Origin: Clostridiales bacterium
Lineage (GTDB): Bacteria > Bacillota > Clostridia > Peptostreptococcales > T1SED10-28
Assembly (NCBI GenBank): GCA_007134725.1
Contig: SLKF01000066.1
Coordinates: 1 to 10,195 of the forward strand
Length of the DNA stretch: 10,195 nt
Direction of reading: 5' to 3'
In this document: positions 1-5,444 of the stretch, in pieces
Position numbering within the stretch: the first letter of the stretch is position 1
Layout: each line of letters starts with the position of its first letter
The notes under the pieces: model-generated
What the model was told of the DNA's origin: nothing
The model's input: the letters and a program-made list of their open reading frames with translations, nothing else
Databases searched by the model: none
Position numbers and translations under genes: made by a program

Positions 1-4
1 ATAA

Positions 5-21
5 TTAGTACCTAGTCATAA
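5..21 (-). promoter_or_regulatory. FapR-like operator overlapping a promoter start site
   Basis: The plus strand reads TTAGTACCTAGTCATAA. FapR, the malonyl-CoA-responsive repressor of fatty acid and phospholipid genes in Firmicutes, binds a dyad close to TTAGTACCTRNTACTAA; this site matches 15 of 17 positions by my count. It starts four bases downstream of the -10 box of a minus-strand promoter, so it would cover the transcription start. It lies just beyond rpmF, where fapR-plsX commonly follows in Firmicutes. The match is seen directly; FapR regulation is inferred, because the target gene is outside the window. Confidence 0.65.
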
Positions 22-25
22 AGAC

Positions 26-54
26 AGTATATAGTAAACCAATCTAAAAATCAA
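26..54 (-). promoter_or_regulatory. Sigma-A promoter reading out of the left edge
   Basis: On the minus strand there is a -35 box TTGATT (49-54), a 17-base spacer and a -10 box TATACT (26-31). Initiation would fall near position 19, inside the FapR-like operator. No coding sequence starts between here and the window edge, so the promoter serves an unseen gene, most plausibly fapR or plsX. Confidence 0.6.
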
Positions 55-57
55 TTC

Positions 58-79
58 TTTTTTTCTTTTTTTTTTTTTT
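58..79 (-). promoter_or_regulatory. A-tract resembling an UP element
   Basis: On the minus strand a run of 14 A, one G and 7 A ends three bases upstream of the -35 box at 49-54. A-tracts in this position bind the RNA polymerase alpha C-terminal domain or bend DNA, and raise promoter strength in Firmicutes. The tract itself is certain; the role is inferred from position. Confidence 0.4.
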
Positions 80-108
80 ATCATTGTTTTAGATTTTTCC
101 ATAAATAA

Positions 109-134
109 ATAGCAATGTATATCTACATTACTAT
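109..134 (-). terminator. Weak hairpin after rpmF
   Basis: An 11-bp stem (109-119 with 124-134) encloses a 4-base loop. On the minus-strand transcript every pair is Watson-Crick except one G-U wobble; on the plus strand that pair is a C-A mismatch, so it fits a minus-strand RNA better. It is followed by a U-rich stretch broken by A. It is A+T-rich and probably leaky, so rpmF transcripts may read into the next operon. Confidence 0.4.
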
Positions 135-154
135 CTTCTTAAGGTTTATTATTA

Positions 155-331
155 TTAAGTTTCAACCACTTCTTTACCTTTGTAGTGTCCACAATCGGAA
201 CATACTCTATGAGGTAATTTCGTTTCTCCGCAATTAGGACATTTCATGAATCCGGTTGCTAAAAACTTGGAGTTTGATGCTCTTCTCATATTTTTCTTTG
301 ATTTACTGGTTTTACGCTTTGGCACTGCCAT
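155..331 (-). CDS. rpmF: 50S ribosomal protein L32
   Basis: A 58-codon gene encoding ribosomal protein bL32 of the large subunit. The protein begins [18 protein letters not shown], the hallmark basic L32 N-terminus. It then carries a zinc ribbon with cysteines at residues 31, 34, 44 and 47 (CPNC and CSDC), so this is the zinc-binding form. It ends in a short hydrophilic tail. The ATG lies nine bases after an AGGAGG (341-346) that overlaps the stop codon of the upstream yceD gene, which implies tight co-transcription and likely translational coupling. The yceD-rpmF pair is conserved across many bacteria and usually precedes plsX or fapR. No truncation or unusual feature is seen, and the length is normal for the family. 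Confidence 0.97.
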   Translation of the reverse strand: MAVPKRKTSKSKKNMRRASNSKFLATGFMKCPNCGETKLPHRVCSDCGHYKGKEVVET

Positions 332-345
332 TGACTTACACCTCC

Positions 346-870
346 TTAATCTTCTTTCAATAAGCCCTTGAGCTTTGCAAGTCTTGGATCAATGGTTTCT
401 TGAACTTCCTCATGGGGCGTGCAGTTACAACTTCCCTCTTCCAGGTTTTGACCACAACTATTACAAATCCCCTTGCAATCTTCCTTGCACAGAGGTTTCA
501 TGGGCGCTTTCATAATAAGCTCTTCGATGATAACCTTCTCTAAGTCTATCACGTCCTGATCCACCACTAAAATGTCTTCTTCCATATCCATTTCTAGGGC
601 TCTCTTGGAGCTTACAATTTCATAGTTCAATTTCAGTTGCAGGGTCTCTTCAAAATCATTCAAGCACCTGCCACAAATGCTTTCTACAAGAACTTGTGCT
701 TCGAGATTCAAAAACGTTCCGTCTTGGGTAAAGTAAATTCTACCTTTCCCCTGAATAGGTTCTTTGATTTTTAAGCTATGAACCCCTTCAATGGACTTCA
801 AATCCATACTGAGATCAATATCCATATACTGATCATTTTCTTCTTTTGCATTTCTAAGATTTATTCTCAT
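346..870 (-). CDS. yceD: DUF177 / YceD family protein
   Basis: A member of the YceD (DUF177) family, encoded almost always next to rpmF. In other bacteria and plastids it has been linked to 23S rRNA accumulation and ribosome assembly; the biochemical role is not settled. I chose the ATG at 870 (protein [13 protein letters not shown], 174 aa). An AGGTGG sits seven bases upstream of it, and this start gives the typical family N-terminus. A longer frame opens at 897 but begins about where transcription would start. Cysteines at 66 and 69, then 128, 132, 136 and 139 (in [15 protein letters not shown]), and 148 and 150 suggest metal binding. The C-terminus [11 protein letters not shown] is a conserved ending. 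It is first gene of the yceD-rpmF operon. Confidence 0.93.
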   Translation of the reverse strand: MRINLRNAKEENDQYMDIDLSMDLKSIEGVHSLKIKEPIQGKGRIYFTQDGTFLNLEAQVLVESICGRCLNDFEETLQLKLNYEIVSSKRALEMDMEEDILVVDQDVIDLEKVIIEELIMKAPMKPLCKEDCKGICNSCGQNLEEGSCNCTPHEEVQETIDPRLAKLKGLLKED

Positions 871-902
871 TATAACCCACCTCTTGAGCATTGACAAATT
901 TG

Positions 903-931
903 ATTATACAAACCATTTAAGGTTTTGTCAA
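903..931 (-). promoter_or_regulatory. Consensus sigma-A promoter for yceD-rpmF
   Basis: On the minus strand TTGACA (926-931) and TATAAT (903-908) are both exact consensus boxes, separated by 17 bases. Initiation should be near 896. This gives a leader of roughly 25 bases before the ATG at 870 and argues against a start at 897. Strong constitutive expression fits a ribosomal protein operon. Confidence 0.9.
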
Positions 932-957
932 GTACTTATATTTGACAGGCCTTAAAA

Positions 958-989
958 GGACGAAGTCCTTTAAGGTAAGGACTTCGTCC
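958..989 (-). terminator. Probable ackA terminator with overlapping alternative hairpin
   Basis: A perfect 13-bp stem (958-970 with 977-989) has a 6-base loop. On the minus strand it is followed by TTTT and then AAGG, a short U-tract. It lies about 35 bases beyond the ackA stop, and upstream of the yceD promoter. The left arm can instead fold within itself as part of a second hairpin (950-975, eleven pairs with one bulged A); the two folds are mutually exclusive. Confidence 0.6.
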
Positions 990-1023
990 ATCTATTGGTG
1001 ACTCCTTGAGTTTCAGAGCTTTT

Positions 1024-2214
1024 TTACACTAAACTTAAGGTTTCCCGCGCAATGGCCAATTCTTCGTTGGTAGGTACTAAAATAACCTTTGTGGTTGAAT
1101 CATCGCTAGTGACCACGGTCTCTTTTCCTCGAACATTATTTTTGTCTGGATCGATGTTAATTCCTAAGAAACCAAGGCCTTTACAGATTGTTGCCCGGGA
1201 TTCCGGTGAATTTTCCCCAAGACCTGCGGTAAAGACCACAGCATCCAAACCGCCCATTTCTGCAGCGTAGGCACCAATGTACTTTTTCACCCGTTTATGA
1301 TATACATCCAGGGCCAGTTGGGCTCTTTTATTACCCTTTTCCGCAGCTTCTTCAATATCTCTAAAGTCGCTGGATACTCCGGATATCCCCAGTACACCGG
1401 ATTTTTTATTCATCATATTATTCAGTTCTTTATAATCCATGTCTTCTTTTTCCATTAGAAAAGTGGTAATCGCCGGGTCCATATCCCCACACCGGGTTCC
1501 CATGGCCAGTCCTTCCAGTGGTGTGAAACCCATGGAGGTATCTACGGACTTTCCGCCGTCCACCGCTGCGATACTGGCACCGTTTCCTAGATGACAGGTA
1601 ACGATCTTTAACTCTTCGATGGGCTTACCCATTAATGCTGCGGCTTTCATGGCTACATATTTATGAGAAGTTCCGTGGAAACCGTATCGTCGAATTTTAT
1701 GGCTTTCATAGTATTCATAAGGTAGTGCGTAGATGTAAGAATCCTCCGGCATGGTTTGATGAAAAGCGGTATCAAACACTCCAACCATAGGAATTCCCGG
1801 TAAAATTTCCTGACAGGCATAAATTCCCATTAGATTCGGTGGATTGTGTAGAGGAGCAAGTTCCGAACATTCTTCTAAGGCATCAATCACATCTTGGTTA
1901 ATCATTACAGAACCGGAAAATTTCTCGCCGCCGTGTACCACTCGGTGTCCTACAGCACTAATCTCTTCCATCGATGCAATTGCTCCGTGATCTTTATGCA
2001 CCAGTGCCTCTAATACATGACGAATGGCATCCTTGTGATCTTTCATGGCCTCTTCAATCTTTACTTTGCCGTTACTTTCCGACTCGTGCTTTAGAAAAGA
2101 TCCTTCAATCCCGATCCTTTCCACGATACCCTTGGCCATTACACCTTCATTTTCCATGTTAATCAATTGATACTTTAACGATGAACTTCCACAGTTCAGT
2201 ACTAAAATTTTCAT
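1024..2214 (-). CDS. ackA: Acetate kinase
   Basis: Cytoplasmic enzyme of the ASKHA fold that interconverts acetate plus ATP with acetyl phosphate plus ADP. In anaerobes it yields ATP from acetyl phosphate made by phosphotransacetylase. The 396-aa length is standard. The N-terminal phosphate-binding motif is [12 protein letters not shown] (residues 3-14). Known catalytic residues of the family fall at the classical numbers: Arg91 (GHRVVHGG), Asp148 (FDTAFH), His180 (RYGFHGTSH), Arg241 (GTRCGDMDP) and Glu384 (PTNEEL). HLGNGAS (208-214) is the second nucleotide-site motif. The start is supported by AAGGAGG (2225-2231) ten bases upstream. There is no pta gene beside it in this window. It is divergent from tmcAL, whose product also uses acetate, and appears monocistronic, with a promoter at 2297-2325 and a hairpin after the stop. 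Confidence 0.98.
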   Translation of the reverse strand: MKILVLNCGSSSLKYQLINMENEGVMAKGIVERIGIEGSFLKHESESNGKVKIEEAMKDHKDAIRHVLEALVHKDHGAIASMEEISAVGHRVVHGGEKFSGSVMINQDVIDALEECSELAPLHNPPNLMGIYACQEILPGIPMVGVFDTAFHQTMPEDSYIYALPYEYYESHKIRRYGFHGTSHKYVAMKAAALMGKPIEELKIVTCHLGNGASIAAVDGGKSVDTSMGFTPLEGLAMGTRCGDMDPAITTFLMEKEDMDYKELNNMMNKKSGVLGISGVSSDFRDIEEAAEKGNKRAQLALDVYHKRVKKYIGAYAAEMGGLDAVVFTAGLGENSPESRATICKGLGFLGINIDPDKNNVRGKETVVTSDDSTTKVILVPTNEELAIARETLSLV

Positions 2215-2252
2215 AAACCTGCATCCTCCTTAGTATTTTCTATGTTGGTGAT

Positions 2253-2305
2253 TATTATTGATAATATTTTATCCAGCATTTAAACTAACACTATTAATGA
2301 TAATA
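2253..2305. repeat. Two near-identical 14-bp dyads upstream of ackA
   Basis: TATTATTGATAATA at 2253-2266 and TATTAATGATAATA at 2292-2305 differ at one of 14 bases, and each is itself an inverted repeat. Their starts are 39 bp apart. The right copy covers the proposed ackA -10 box; the left copy lies in the ackA leader. Paired operators for one regulator are a reasonable inference, although A+T-rich DNA makes such dyads easy to find by chance. They do not match the Rex site I would expect at a fermentation gene. Confidence 0.35.
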
Positions 2306-2325
2306 GATTTTCCGGATTTTATCAA
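2297..2325 (-). promoter_or_regulatory. Probable ackA promoter
   Basis: On the minus strand TTGATA (2320-2325) and TATCAT (2297-2302) each match sigma-A consensus at five of six bases, with a 17-base spacer. Initiation near 2290 would give a leader of about 75 bases. An 11-base palindrome, AGGATTATCCT (2325-2335), abuts the -35 box. I do not see a clear catabolite-repression (cre) site. Confidence 0.55.
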
Positions 2326-2362
2326 GGATTATCCTGATTTTATATGGTTTTTTTTATGCTTA

Positions 2363-2371
2363 TGATATAAT
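2363..2371 (+). promoter_or_regulatory. Extended -10 promoter for tmcAL
   Basis: TGATATAAT is an exact extended -10 element (TGnTATAAT). The region 17 bases upstream holds no good -35 box, as is common for extended -10 promoters. Initiation near 2378 gives a leader of about 73 bases, and the gene's AGGAGG (2438-2443) lies seven bases from its ATG. Confidence 0.6.
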
Positions 2372-2417
2372 CACTACAGGAATCAAGACCATTTTTATCT
2401 TAATCCCATAATTATAC

Positions 2418-2434
2418 AATATTTTTCAAATATT
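2418..2434 (+). other. Small A+T hairpin before the tmcAL ribosome binding site
   Basis: AATATTT and AAATATT pair around a 3-base loop, four bases upstream of the AGGAGG. The stem contains no G-C pair, so it is thermally weak. A role in modulating translation is possible but unsupported. Confidence 0.2.
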
Positions 2435-2450
2435 AATAGGAGGCAGTTTT

Positions 2451-3716
2451 ATGAAAGTTCTTGGTGTTGTTACTGAATACAATCCGTTTCATAACGGCCA
2501 TAAATATCATATTGAGAAATCCAAAGAAATTACAGGCTGCGACGCTACCGTTGCGGTTATGAGCGGACATTTCCTACAACGGGGAGAACCGGCCTTACTG
2601 GACAAATGGCGCCGTGCTGAGATGGCGGTTCATTCCGGAGTGGATTTGGTTTTGGAAATCCCTACGGTTTACGCCTGTGCCACCGCGGAGTTTTTTAGCT
2701 ATGGCAGCCTGCAACTTTTAAAGGGTACGGGAATTGTTACGGATCTTTCCTTTGGCTCCGAACATGGGGAGTTGCCCCTTCTTCAAAAGATTGCAGCAAT
2801 CCTGGTTCAAAGCCCGAAACAATATGAAAAATACTTAAAAATAGCCTTGGACCGGGGAAGCCTTTTCCCCGCAGCCCGTTCCGAAGCCTTAGCCCTTTAT
2901 ATTAAGGAAACAACAGAGATTGATAAAAGGGAATCCGATGAACTTGAAAAGGTTTTAAAAAGTCCCAATAACATTTTAGCCATTGAATATTTAAAAACTT
3001 TAATCCGAACAAAAAGCTCCATAAAACCCCATACTTTCCCCCGAGTAAATGCCTCTTATCACGACCGGGAAATCCGGGGTTCCATCGCCAGCGCCACGGC
3101 GATCCGGGAACATTTACTATCGGGTAAATCTATGGATTCCCTGGCCGGGGTTTTACCCCAGGCCTCCTACAATTTATTGGCCTCGGCAATCAAGGAAGGC
3201 ACTGCCCCCATATTCCTCCATCACTTTCGAGATGTTCTCTTAGGCCTTCTACGACGAAGCAGCCCCCGGGATTTACAAAGCATTTTTGATGTTGGGGAAG
3301 GCATTGAAAACCGTATTCTGGATGGGGGTAAGAAAAGCACTTCTGTAGAAGCCCTCTTGGAAAATGTTAAAACCAAACGCTATACCTACACCCGAATCCA
3401 GCGAATACTCATGCACCTGTTACTGAATCTTTCCAAGGAAGATCTTCTCAGCTACAACCAGAGTGGAGGACCGAAATATTTGCGGGTACTCGCTTTTAAT
3501 GACCGGGGACGCTCCTTACTTAAAAGGATGAAAAAACAAAGCACCCTTCCCATCATAACCAATTTAAAACACTACCAGCCTGAAAACCCCTTGGAAAAAT
3601 CCATGCTGGAATATGATCTTAGGGGCACCGACCTCTTTACCTTAGGTATGACTGATCCCGATATAAACACTTATCACCTGGAATACAAAAAACGACCCCA
3701 TTACGTAAAAACCTAA
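2451..3716 (+). CDS. tmcAL: tRNA(Met) cytidine acetate ligase (YlbM)
   Basis: TmcAL forms N4-acetylcytidine at wobble position 34 of elongator tRNA-Met, activating free acetate with ATP as acetyl-adenylate rather than using acetyl-CoA. The 421-aa protein has the HIGH-type nucleotidyltransferase motif in NPFHNGH (residues 11-17), the family block SGHFLQRGEPALLDKW (38-53), SPNNILAIEYLK (171-182), and a basic tRNA-facing region with YHDREIRGSIASATAIR (203-219). Start: ATG seven bases after AGGAGG. It is the only plus-strand gene in the middle of the window, divergent from ackA and convergent with the coaD operon. In many Clostridia the sporulation membrane gene ylbJ lies next to it; here it does not. 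Older annotations call the family a predicted nucleotidyltransferase. Confidence 0.95.
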   Translation: MKVLGVVTEYNPFHNGHKYHIEKSKEITGCDATVAVMSGHFLQRGEPALLDKWRRAEMAVHSGVDLVLEIPTVYACATAEFFSYGSLQLLKGTGIVTDLSFGSEHGELPLLQKIAAILVQSPKQYEKYLKIALDRGSLFPAARSEALALYIKETTEIDKRESDELEKVLKSPNNILAIEYLKTLIRTKSSIKPHTFPRVNASYHDREIRGSIASATAIREHLLSGKSMDSLAGVLPQASYNLLASAIKEGTAPIFLHHFRDVLLGLLRRSSPRDLQSIFDVGEGIENRILDGGKKSTSVEALLENVKTKRYTYTRIQRILMHLLLNLSKEDLLSYNQSGGPKYLRVLAFNDRGRSLLKRMKKQSTLPIITNLKHYQPENPLEKSMLEYDLRGTDLFTLGMTDPDINTYHLEYKKRPHYVKT

Positions 3717-3769
3717 CATTCGAAGAAGGTTTCAGAGCTCCTCTAAAAGCTGACAATGACAAACAAAAA

Positions 3770-3800
3770 AAAGGGTATGGATTATTCATCCATGCCCTTT
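3770..3800 (-). terminator. Hairpin terminator containing a stop codon, probably bidirectional
   Basis: A 13-bp stem (3770-3782 with 3788-3800) encloses five bases. On the minus strand one pair is an A-C mismatch, but the stem leads into eight U then GUUUG, a good intrinsic terminator for the yloU-to-coaD operon. On the plus strand the same pair is a U-G wobble but the tail is only UUU, so it may stop tmcAL transcripts less efficiently. The TAA of the 149-aa gene lies at the stem-loop boundary. Confidence 0.8.
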
Positions 3801-4231
3801 AACTCGCTACGATTCTTTTGCAGGGTTTGAAGTAATTCCGTTAAAGAACTTTCCACCCCTTCTAGTACTTCATCCGCATAATCCCTTGCTCCGAGGCGCA
3901 TTTCCTTTGCGCTTTCCTGGGCCTGTTGGATAATTTCTTCTCCCCGTTGCTTTGACATTTTTGCAATTTCATGTTCATCCACTAGGGAATTAATATGTTT
4001 ATGGGCCTCTTCAATAATGGTATCCGCATCATTTTGAGCTTCCGCTAAAATCCGTTGTCGTTCCTCTTTAATCCATTTTGCCTGTTTTACTTCATCGGGA
4101 ATTTGAATACGCATTTCTTTAACCAGCTCTAATACTTCCTGTTTATCCACCATAGCCTTTTGTGCAAAAGGAATTGAAGAACTCTCCTCAATCAAATCCT
4201 CTAACATGTCGATCAGCTGTAATACTTCCAT
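3782..4231 (-). CDS. Conserved coiled-coil protein of unknown function
   Basis: A 149-aa, highly charged and almost entirely helical protein. After an N-terminal helical segment (about 1-40), residues 45-140 are rich in Glu, Gln, Lys and Ala with a coiled-coil look (KQAKWIKEERQRILAEAQ, EEIIQQAQESAKEMRLGA). It has no membrane segment, signal peptide or catalytic motif that I can see. Similar proteins beside coaD in Clostridia are often labelled 'ATPase' or 'ATP synthase subunit b-like' because of the helix pattern. I see no Walker motif, and the absence of a membrane anchor argues against a true F0 b subunit. A DivIVA-like scaffold is another possibility. It is last gene of the operon, 18 bases after the coaD stop, with a GGGGGAAGG ribosome binding site. 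Function not assigned. Confidence 0.85.
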   Translation of the reverse strand: MEVLQLIDMLEDLIEESSSIPFAQKAMVDKQEVLELVKEMRIQIPDEVKQAKWIKEERQRILAEAQNDADTIIEEAHKHINSLVDEHEIAKMSKQRGEEIIQQAQESAKEMRLGARDYADEVLEGVESSLTELLQTLQKNRSELKGMDE

Positions 4232-4249
4232 AAACCTTCCCCCTTTATA

Positions 4250-4726
4250 TTACTTTAGTTTATTGTAGACCGCCTCTTTAACCTCTTCCGGAACAAGTCC
4301 TTCTATACACCCTCCAAATCTGGCAACTTCCTTTAACAGGCTGGAGCTTAAATAGGAGTTTTTACTACTGGTCATCAAAAAGATGGTTTCAACTTTCTCG
4401 GAAAGTTTTTTATTCATCAAAGCCATTTGAAATTCATACTCAAAATCCGATACCGCCCGTAGACCCTTAATAATTGCATCGGCTTTTTGTTCTTCAGCGT
4501 AACTGATCAGTAAACCGGAAAAACGGTCCACCTCTACATTATCGTAGGCCTTGGTACTCTCTTCAATCATTTTTACCCGTTCTTCCACGGTAAACAGGGA
4601 TTCTTTATTAGGATTATTTAAAACGGAAACAATTAATTTATCACATATTTTTGAACCTCTATGTATAATGTCCAGGTGACCATTGGTGATAGGATCAAAG
4701 CTTCCGGGATAGATTCCTTTTTTCAT
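4250..4726 (-). CDS. coaD: Phosphopantetheine adenylyltransferase
   Basis: PPAT transfers AMP from ATP to 4'-phosphopantetheine, giving dephospho-CoA, the penultimate step of coenzyme A synthesis in the cytoplasm. With the start used here the protein is 158 aa, normal for the family. Motifs: [14 protein letters not shown] (4-17) with the TxGH nucleotide-binding signature at 14-17, [14 protein letters not shown] (85-98), and [15 protein letters not shown] (125-139), the second nucleotide-binding segment. The frame also opens at a TTG (4741), but the GGAGG (4735-4739) lies inside that extension. The paired ATGs at 4729 and 4726 are therefore the real candidates; I chose 4726 for its eight-base spacing. 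The ribosome binding site abuts the rsmD stop, so the rsmD-coaD pair is likely translated together. This adjacency is widespread in bacteria. Confidence 0.96.
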   Translation of the reverse strand: MKKGIYPGSFDPITNGHLDIIHRGSKICDKLIVSVLNNPNKESLFTVEERVKMIEESTKAYDNVEVDRFSGLLISYAEEQKADAIIKGLRAVSDFEYEFQMALMNKKLSEKVETIFLMTSSKNSYLSSSLLKEVARFGGCIEGLVPEEVKEAVYNKLK

Positions 4727-4742
4727 CATTAACACCTCCAAC

Positions 4743-5303
4743 CTATTGATCTGTTTTTCGCTTCAAAATTCGAACGATGGTATTCCCATATTTTTTTTCT
4801 TTCCATAAAAGAAAGCATTGATCGGATATTCTTAAAAGCTCCTTCTTATCCTGCTCGACGACCACTAAGCCCTCGGGTGCTAACAGTCCTTCTTTTTCAA
4901 TGATACCCAGAGCTTCCTCCACTAATCCCTTTCCGTAGGGGGGATCGAGGAAAATCAAATCAAAGAAGATTTTTTCCCTTCGGAAGGTTTCCAGAGCCCT
5001 GGAAAAATCCATTAAAAAAACTTTACTGTTGGATGTGAATTTTGTTTTCCCCAGGTTTTCCTTAATCACCCGGATGCTTCCCCGATCATCATCAGCAAAG
5101 TAACATTCCTTGGCGCCCCGGGACAATGCTTCGATCCCAAGGGCACCACTCCCGCTAAAGAGATCCAACACCTTGGCATCGTATAAATACAATTGTATCA
5201 TACTAAACATGGCTTCTTTTATTCGATCCAAAGTAGGTCGGGTATGGTCTCCCGGCAACGAAGTGAGTCGTTGCCCCTTTGCACTTCCACCAATAACTCT
5301 CAT
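4743..5303 (-). CDS. rsmD: 16S rRNA (guanine-966-N2) methyltransferase
   Basis: RsmD methylates N2 of G966 in 16S rRNA during small-subunit assembly, using S-adenosylmethionine. The 186-aa protein shows the family N-terminus [13 protein letters not shown], the [16 protein letters not shown] block (21-36), SAM-binding motif [20 protein letters not shown] (45-63), and the catalytic DPPYG (120-124) typical of N2-guanine methyltransferases. The start is ATG at 5303. Its ribosome binding site is weak (AAAGGA about eleven bases upstream), so translation may depend partly on ribosomes arriving from the short ORF and recG upstream. A 140-base gap separates it from recG and holds the 28-codon repeat ORF described separately. 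It is followed directly by coaD. Confidence 0.95.
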   Translation of the reverse strand: MRVIGGSAKGQRLTSLPGDHTRPTLDRIKEAMFSMIQLYLYDAKVLDLFSGSGALGIEALSRGAKECYFADDDRGSIRVIKENLGKTKFTSNSKVFLMDFSRALETFRREKIFFDLIFLDPPYGKGLVEEALGIIEKEGLLAPEGLVVVEQDKKELLRISDQCFLLWKEKKYGNTIVRILKRKTDQ

Positions 5304-5357
5304 AGCCGATTGATTCCTTTCTGCAATGTAATCTTTTCGTCATCTTTTTTACCGATC

Positions 5358-5444
5358 CTATTGTTCCTTAATCTTTTTCATTAATCCTTGCTTTTTTATC
5401 ATTAATCCTTGTTCTTTTATCATTAATCCTTGCTCTTTTATCAT
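5358..5444 (-). CDS. Tiny repeat-peptide ORF coupled to recG stop
   Basis: A 28-codon frame starts at an ATG that shares its A with the recG TGA (TGATG), the classical arrangement for translational coupling. It reads as three consecutive heptads, MIKEQGL, MIKEQGL and MIKKQGL, followed by MKKIKEQ and a TAG stop. Each heptad is one 21-bp DNA repeat, begins with its own in-frame ATG, and ends in an AAGGA three bases before the next ATG. The GAG/GAA difference between the first two heptads is synonymous. The peptide would be basic and helical. I recognise no homologue; it may instead be non-coding slippage DNA that happens to stay open, since 21 is a multiple of three. Confidence 0.35.
   Translation of the reverse strand: MIKEQGLMIKEQGLMIKKQGLMKKIKEQ
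5379..5441. repeat. Three 21-bp tandem repeats between recG and rsmD
   Basis: Units at 5379-5399, 5400-5420 and 5421-5441 each begin CATTAATCCTTG on the plus strand. Outer units differ from each other at one base; the middle unit differs from the right one at one base and from the left one at two. Degenerate partial copies flank both sides, and the right flank runs into the recG stop. There are no spacers, so this is not a CRISPR array. Near-identity suggests recent expansion by replication slippage. Confidence 0.9.

Noticed and set aside
942..947. TTGACA on the plus strand as a -35 box
   Set aside because: No -10-like sequence lies 16-18 bases downstream and no plus-strand gene follows.
2378..2450. 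Riboswitch or T-box in the tmcAL leader
   Set aside because: The leader is only about 73 bases, has no T-box or known riboswitch core, and its only hairpin is a weak all-A+T stem.
3730..3739. TTTCAGAGCT shared between the tmcAL 3' flank and the ackA 3' flank (1011-1020)
   Set aside because: A single 10-base match in 10 kb with no flanking similarity is compatible with chance.
5379..5441. Possible CRISPR array
   Set aside because: The three 21-bp units abut directly with no spacers, so this is a tandem repeat.
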